A DNA stretch of 64,000 nt from Selaginella tamariscina (Eukaryota > Streptophyta > Lycopodiopsida > Selaginellales > Selaginellaceae). Below the pieces are notes generated by a model. The model was not told the origin of the DNA, made no database searches, and saw only the letters and a list, made by a program, of their open reading frames with translations. Of the stretch, positions 58,889-64,000 are shown piece after piece. The number at the start of each line of letters is the position of its first letter. The stretch's first letter is position 1. The position numbers were made by a program, and so were the translations under genes. Location: NCBI GenBank assembly GCA_003024785.1, contig PUQB01000026.1:1-64000 (forward strand), read 5' to 3'.

Positions 58889-59122
58889 TGCGTATATAAA
58901 GCCCTAATCTAGGTTAAACAAATTATTCTCATCGCATATTCTTATATGTGCCGCATGTTTATCCAACGGCCCTGATCAATTGTCTCTGGCGAGTTCAATT
59001 GTAACTGAATATGCTCTTTGATAAGAATATTCTGTTGATTTAGGGTTCGATACATACCTTGGCCGGCGACGGCTAGGGTTTTTGTAAGCCCTAGGAGTGG
59101 GAGCAGCACAGCGGCAGCCGCC
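58889..59122. promoter_or_regulatory. Bidirectional promoter, TFIIF alpha / eL15
   Basis: About 234 bp between divergent start codons. Contains telo-box words typical of plant ribosomal-protein promoters: TTTAGGGTT at 59038-59046 and CTAGGGTTT at 59073-59081 (AACCCTAAA / AAACCCTAG on the minus strand), plus GCCCTA words on both sides. No strong TATA box. Short, GC-richer than the surroundings. Confidence 0.65.
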
Positions 59123-60471
59123 ATGGGTACTCTCTCTCTCTCTCTCTGCTTTTGATTTGTTGTGATTGTGCAATGATTTTTGAATGCATTTGTTGTCTCA
59201 GGTGCGTACAAGTACATTGGGGAGCTATGGAGGAAGAAACAGTCGGATGCGATGCGCTTTCTGTTGCGCGTCCGGTGCTGGGAGTACCGACAGCTCCCCG
59301 GAATCGTGCGTCTCAACCGCCCTACTCGCCCTGATAAGGCTCGCCATCTCGGGTTCAAGGCTAACAGGTCCGTTCTCGCCTTAATTGGCTTAGATTACGT
59401 GGAATTGTTGTGTTCACATGTAAAATGGTATCGTTGATGTAGATCTGGTTTTTTTTAATGTTTTTCTTTTTGTATACAATTTTGCATCTAGAGGTTGTGC
59501 AAAATATAATGCATTTTTTTTTTGTGTATACAGGGCTACGTGGTATACCGTGTCCGTGTTCGCCGTGGAGGCAGGAAGAGGCCGGTGTCCAAGGGTATTG
59601 TGTACGGAAAGCCCAAGAACCAGGGTATCACCCAGCTGAAGTTCCAGAGAAATCTGAGATCCGTTGCTGAGGAGCGTGCTGGACGTAAGCTCGGAAATCT
59701 GCGTGTGCTCAACTCCTACTGGATCAATCAGGTACTGTATAATGTATTACGGCGTTATGTTTTCACTTGGGGTTTTACTGTAGCTTTTCGTATATATTGT
59801 TTATCATTAGACGTGTGGTATATAGGTGATCTTATCTTTATATACTGCGTTATTTTCTCGGTTTTGGTTTCATTAATATATGTATTTAGTAACTTGCTTA
59901 TTCGTATATAATAATATATATATATAATATATATATGTATTCATTAAAGTATATCTAGTTAAACTTGTGTAAGTGTTATTGTTAATGTTATATATGTAAT
60001 ACACTTTTAGTCTTCTTATCTTTATATACTCATAGGTGTTAATTGAACATTTGTGTGTGTGTTGTTATAACTTGGTTGCCTACCTAGTTAGATTATTAAA
60101 CTGTTCCATAAATAGATTACATATATTAGATATATTCTTTATTCAATGACAGTGAATACCTACACTATAGTATTATTGCTTTCACATTTTTAGATAGCTA
60201 TATTGGTTGGTTTTGTATGGGTTTGTTAAACAGGATTCGACATACAAGTACTTCGAGATAATCCTGGTGGATCCATCACATACGGTGATCCGTAAGGACC
60301 GCGGATCAACTGGATCTGCCAGCCGGTGCACAAGCACCGTGAGTTACGTGGATACCTCGGCCGGTAAGAAGCACCGTGGTCTACATGGCAAGGGTCATGG
60401 TTACCACAAGAACCGGCGTCCATCGTGCCACGTGGAAGCGTAACACTCTCAGGCTACCACGCTACCGTTAA
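59123..60471 (+). CDS. RPL15: 60S ribosomal protein L15 (eL15)
   Basis: Core protein of the large cytosolic ribosomal subunit. Four exons: 59123-59126 (ATGG only), 59202-59367, 59534-59731, 60234-60471. The start codon and one base are alone in exon 1; a (CT)n-rich intron follows. Exon 2: [37 protein letters not shown]. Exon 3: [35 protein letters not shown]. Exon 4: [39 protein letters not shown]. Breaks against the near-invariant family sequence: one C missing at the exon 2 end, one C missing near 60300, two bases missing near 60358 (these two together restore frame) and a loss near 60425; read literally translation ends at 60443, while the conserved C-terminus would end at 60471. In so conserved a gene this is either a duplicated pseudogene or consensus error. 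Confidence 0.9.
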
Positions 60472-61027
60472 GATCTTTGCTGCTTGTTTTTGTCATATCT
60501 CTTTTTATATAACTAAGAAGACTTAATTATCACGGTTTTTTAATTTTATATAACATGTCGTATAAATATGTTACTTGTATTATAAATATAAAATATTATT
60601 AAGATATGATGTTAAATTTTATATAATTAAATTTTTTAAGCTAAAATAAACCAATTGACCCTTAAAATAAGATATTATTAATATTTCTTTAAAGAAATAT
60701 AAATTTAAACAAATTATGTGATTATGCAGCTATGACTTAAGTTGGAAACGCTATACCTCCTGTACAGATATTCATTTTAAACAAATTCAATAAGTGTTAT
60801 TAAAACATTAAATCATATGTAATTTGAATTATATGTATAATATTATAATATATATATTTGTATGTTATATAATTATGTTTGTATTATTTTGATGATAGTC
60901 TTAATAATAAAAGTAAACATTATATATTTAAACATCAAATAATTGATTCCAACTTTAAATTTTATTTAAAAACATTAATTATAAAGAATTGAATATATTT
61001 AATATTATCTTTGTTTCAGTATTATAT
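60472..61027. other. eL15 3' flank
   Basis: AT-rich, no gene seen; ends at the hAT element. Confidence 0.5.
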
Positions 61028-61220
61028 CAGTGCTTCAAAACACGCCGTGCACCACGGCGTGTTGGCGTGGTGACACGAACATGGCCCCCAGCCGTGTTAA
61101 CACGGGCCGTGTTCATTGACTCGGTCAATGCTCAAAACACAGCTCCCAAAACCGGTTGAAACACGGTCAAATACCGTGTGACCACGCCGTGTTCTAAAAC
61201 AATAGCTCAGTGGTTCATGT
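61028..61220. repeat. hAT 5' subterminal repeat zone with hairpin
   Basis: Many CCGTG/CACGG words, including a perfect 9-bp hairpin CACGCCGTG-CAC-CACGGCGTG (61041-61061). Likely transposase-binding sites. Confidence 0.75.
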
Positions 61221-61607
61221 GAGCGTTTTTTTGCGCTTTGATGTTTTCTTGTCTTGCGATCAATCAAAAATTCCTGCGATCAATCAAAAGGTTTTTCCAG
61301 CGATCTATGGCGATTTTCTTGGGCTGGGAATGCCCTCTCTAGGATTCTAGCGCTGGAGTGGGAGGAATGGCGCTCAGCCACGCCTGATTTCGCTGCAAAA
61401 AATTCCTGATCATTGTCTCCAGGTTTGTAGATTTTCTCTCCCAAATTTTCTCCTTGGATTGCTTCTGCCATAATTCTTAGCTGCTTGGCACTGCATCTTT
61501 GTAGATTGCTGTGATTCTTAGTTGCTTGGCGTTGCGATTGTGTTATTGACGGCGTGATTCTAAAATTTTGAGTTTTTCAAAAATTTTTTTAGGCGCAGGG
61601 CGTGACC

Positions 61608-61760
61608 GATTGTGGATTGGAACAGGAGCAGGGTGTGGGATTTTAGAGGCTGAGCAATTGTGGATTGGAGCAGCACAGGGTGTGGGATTTTAGAGGTTGG
61701 ACTGAGTGATTGTGGATTGGAGTAGAAGCAGGTGCAGGATTTTAGAGGTTGAGCTGAGTG
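61608..61760 (+). repeat. Tandem repeat of about 50 bp before the transposase start
   Basis: Three imperfect units, each with GATTGTGGATTGGA.CAG-type start and GGATTTTAGAGGTTG-type end, up to the ATG at 61758-61762. Probably the transposon's 5' leader. Confidence 0.7.
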
Positions 61761-63822
61761 ATGGCATCTGGGAGCCAGAGCAGGAGGACTTCAACAGGGC
61801 GACATCCATCATCCGTTTGGTGGGAAGAAGTGATCCTTGGTGATCAAACAAACTGCCGTAGTGGGCATCGACGCTGGTCTTGCAAGTGGTGTTCGTTGAG
61901 AGACAAAGTTTCAGGTGTGGATCGTGTGAGGGGACATCTCACAGGGGAAGCTGGTCATGAAATCTTAAGTTGTGATGTCATCTCAGCAGAGAAGAGACAA
62001 CAGCTTAGGGAGATGGCTAAAACCATCGACGACCAGGTTTTGGCTGGAAAACACCAAAGCAAGAAACGAGCAGTTTCTACACGTGTCGAAGGCATCCAAA
62101 GCACTGGAGGAGAGAGTTTTGTTGCTTCCCAGAGTTCTACACCAGTGGCAATTCTGTAGAAGGAATTTCCAGGTTTTTTTCGCAACGACAGCAGGGAATC
62201 CGGGATTCTTTTGATCCAAAAAGGAAGGAAGCAGTGGATATGGCTATAGGACGATTTTTCTGGAACGAGCACATACCATTTGTGAAAGCTCGTTCTCACC
62301 ATTTCAAGGAGATGGTGCAGCAGATTGCAAGGCATGGAATTCCCTACGATCTTCCAACAGAGACAGCATTGCGAGAGCAATTGTTGCAAGTGGAGAAAGC
62401 CAATCTTGAAGTTCAACTTGCCAAGGTGAAGGCACGTTGGAAGAATTGTGGGGTTACTCTTGTTGCTGATGCATGGAATGACACAAGAAATCGACATATC
62501 ATGGGGCTTGTTGCATACAGCAGAGGACAGTCGACTTTTCTCGAGGCCATTGATATATCTTCTAGTGGGAAGACGGCTGATAACGTTTTTGCGACATGGG
62601 AGCGAGGTATCGAGATTGTTGGAGAGGAGAATGTTGTTCTTATTGTCACGGATGGTGAGGCTTCAAACAAGGCTGCTGCTAGGCTTCTAGAGGCGAGGAA
62701 GCCAAGGATTATGTGGGCTCCGTGCTTAGCTCATTGTTTGAACAACATTCTCAAGGATTTCGCAAAACTACCATGGATGGTTGGGCTGCTAGACAAGGGA
62801 AAGACTCTGGTTGGCTTCCTCCGGAACCATTCGCATCTAGTAGCGATTTTGGCATCCTTCTCTTCACGACGAGTGTTGAAGTTCAGCGAAACACGATTCG
62901 CCTTCAACTTTCTTATGATGGAGAGATTGGTGGAGCTGAGGCCAAAGCTACAACAAATGTTTGTGAGCGACGCTTACAATGCAAGGCTAGAGTCAAGGAC
63001 AGATTCTGGGATAGCATGCCGAGGAATTGTGTTCAACGATACATACTGGAACGAGGTTAACCACATGCTGGGTGTTTCAAGGAGGGTGATGTATTTGCTA
63101 CGGATGGTTGACGGAGACGTGCCTGTGATTGGGAAGGTCTACGAGGGGATGGATCAGATGAGCGAGAACATCCGTCAACAAGAGGAGAACAATCTTAGGT
63201 ATGAGGAGCTAAACCAATGATTTCAAACAGGTGGTGGGCTTATCATAGCACCTTTCACTCCGTGGCATACATGCTTGATCCAGAGTTTCAGGGGCGAGGA
63301 CAGGAAAAATCCAGGGAAGTTTCCAAAGATTGGAACATGTACTTGGAGATCCAGTTCCCTGACTATCAGCAAAGGTCAACTATAAAAAATCAGCTTTGCC
63401 AATACAGGAACTTGGAGGGTAGTTTTGGCACCGGGGACTCTCAGATGGATCGTACAACAAAGGGTTCTGTGCAGTGGTGGGAGGACAATGGCTACTCAGG
63501 TCCAGATTTGCAGAGGTTGGCAATTCGAGTGCTTAGTCAGGCAAGTTCTTCCTCATCTGTGGAGCGATTGTTCAGCATTTTTGGGCACATCACTTCAAAG
63601 AAGAGGAATTGCTTAGCAGTGAGCCGGATTGCAGACTTGGTATTTGTGGCCAGTAATACCAAGTTGATAGGGAGCCACACTTCCTATGACAAGTTTGTGG
63701 GATTGAGCCAGACAGGAAGTATTCCTCAAATTACTGATGCTGATATTGAAGCTATGGAAGAAGAGGACGAAGACGAAGATGATGATCCTGCTAATGAGGA
63801 GCTTCTAGATGAGATGGAGTGA
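61758..63822 (+). CDS. hAT transposase (BED finger, DUF659, hAT C-terminal), two frame breaks
   Basis: Starts near 61758. Frame 1 (to 62159): BED-type zinc finger with SCKWCSLRDKVSGVDRVRGH then LTGEAGHEILSC. After a frame change near 62100-62157 the second frame reads SRFFSQRQQGIRDSFDPKRK, FFWNEHIPFVKARSHHFKEM and the DUF659/RNase H-like core: WKNCGVTLVADAWNDTRNRH (first catalytic Asp region), VVLIVTDGEASNKAAARLLE, IMWAPCLAHCLNNILKDFAK (the CxxH of hAT). After a second frame change near 63215 it reads AYMLDPEFQG, SVQWWEDNGYSGPDLQRLAI and the hAT dimerisation motif SQASSSSSVERLFSIFGHIT, ending in an acidic tail at 63820-63822. It acts by DDE-type cut-and-paste. Confidence 0.87.
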
Positions 63823-63844
63823 TAAGTAGAATATTCTAGAGAAT

Positions 63845-63956
63845 ATTCGTGTTTTCACCCGTGTTTATCCGTGTTCATTTCCGTGTTCCGTGTTCGTGTT
63901 CAAAAAATTGAATGCCGTGTTCGTGTTCGTGTTCGTGTTCGTGTTTTGAAGCTATG
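63845..63956. repeat. hAT 3' subterminal repeat zone and right TIR
   Basis: CCGTGTT words and a (GTGTTC)n-like array at about 63915-63943, ending at the TIR. Confidence 0.8.
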
Positions 63957-64000
63957 ATTTATATACACGACTGAAATTTAACTATGTATTCTGTGTCTAA

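Larger units (their letters stand above)
61028..63956 (+). mobile_element. hAT-superfamily DNA transposon
   Basis: The terminal inverted repeats CAGTGCTTCAAAACACG (61028-61044) and the reverse complement of 63940-63956 (CATAGCTTCAAAACACG) match at 15 of 17 positions. Flanking 8-mers TATTATAT (61020) and ATTTATAT (63957) match at 6 of 8, an imperfect 8-bp target duplication as expected for hAT. Both subterminal zones are packed with CCGTGTT/AACACGG words. The interior encodes a BED-finger, DUF659 and hAT-dimerisation transposase. The coding frame is broken twice, so the copy is probably inactive as written. Confidence 0.85.

Noticed and set aside
58942..59358. Minus-strand 138-aa ORF across the TFIIF/eL15 promoter
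   Set aside because: Antisense of the promoter and eL15 exons 1-2; not conserved.

Overview
The window is nuclear DNA of a photosynthetic land plant. The host genes are intron-rich with GT..AG introns, and their products include a plastid-type chaperonin-60 beta, a plastid fibrillin (PAP) and red chlorophyll catabolite reductase, which together point to a chloroplast-bearing plant. The species cannot be named from sequence alone. Non-coding DNA is very AT-rich and crowded with (TG/AC)n, (AG/CT)n and (TA)n microsatellites, many of them inside introns beside exon borders.

Layout. 1-10.5 kb: an AT-rich diverged direct repeat (1-2090 and about 6590-8370) brackets a broken DUS3-like tRNA-dihydrouridine synthase locus and a TIR element of about 1.5 kb; unassigned coding-like exons lie at 4.3-5.0 kb and 9.1-10.5 kb. 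10,578-18,672: an 8.1-kb LINE with a 14-bp target-site duplication and an unusual order, RNase H first, then ORF1 (RRM-like plus zinc knuckle), endonuclease, reverse transcriptase and C-terminal zinc finger. 18.7-21.0 kb: AT-rich repeats. 21,041-24,859 (minus): plastid CPN60 beta, 13 exons. 25,012-29,913: a decayed Ty3/gypsy LTR retrotransposon with 0.2-kb LTRs, about 150 bp upstream of CPN60. 30,237-31,528: intact four-exon fibrillin gene. 31.5-50.4 kb: a region built largely from relics, namely a second copy of the fibrillin 3' part, two inverted copies of its 5' end, fragments of CPN60 exons, a family of minus-strand tRNA-like sequences and several hairpins. 50.4-54.0 kb: AT-rich, empty. 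54,070-55,341: red chlorophyll catabolite reductase. 55,763-58,888 (minus): TFIIF alpha (RAP74). 59,123-60,471: ribosomal protein eL15, head-to-head with TFIIF alpha across about 234 bp. 61,028-63,956: a hAT DNA transposon.

How it fits together. The host genes are housekeeping or plastid genes with no shared pathway: protein folding in the stroma (CPN60), thylakoid or plastoglobule structure (fibrillin), chlorophyll breakdown (RCCR), Pol II initiation (TFIIF) and ribosomes (eL15). The TFIIF/eL15 pair probably shares a bidirectional promoter carrying telo-box motifs. Most genes and all transposons show single-base length changes, often in homopolymer runs. In single-copy housekeeping genes this looks at least as much like uncorrected consensus error as like pseudogenisation, so coding integrity should be read with care.

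The most unusual items are the 5'-placed RNase H in the LINE together with its TAATG stop-start junction, the 20-kb zone of duplicated fibrillin/CPN60 fragments and tRNA-like relics, and two long hairpins (a perfect 33-bp inverted repeat at 37.9 kb and a microRNA-precursor-like one at 49.6 kb).
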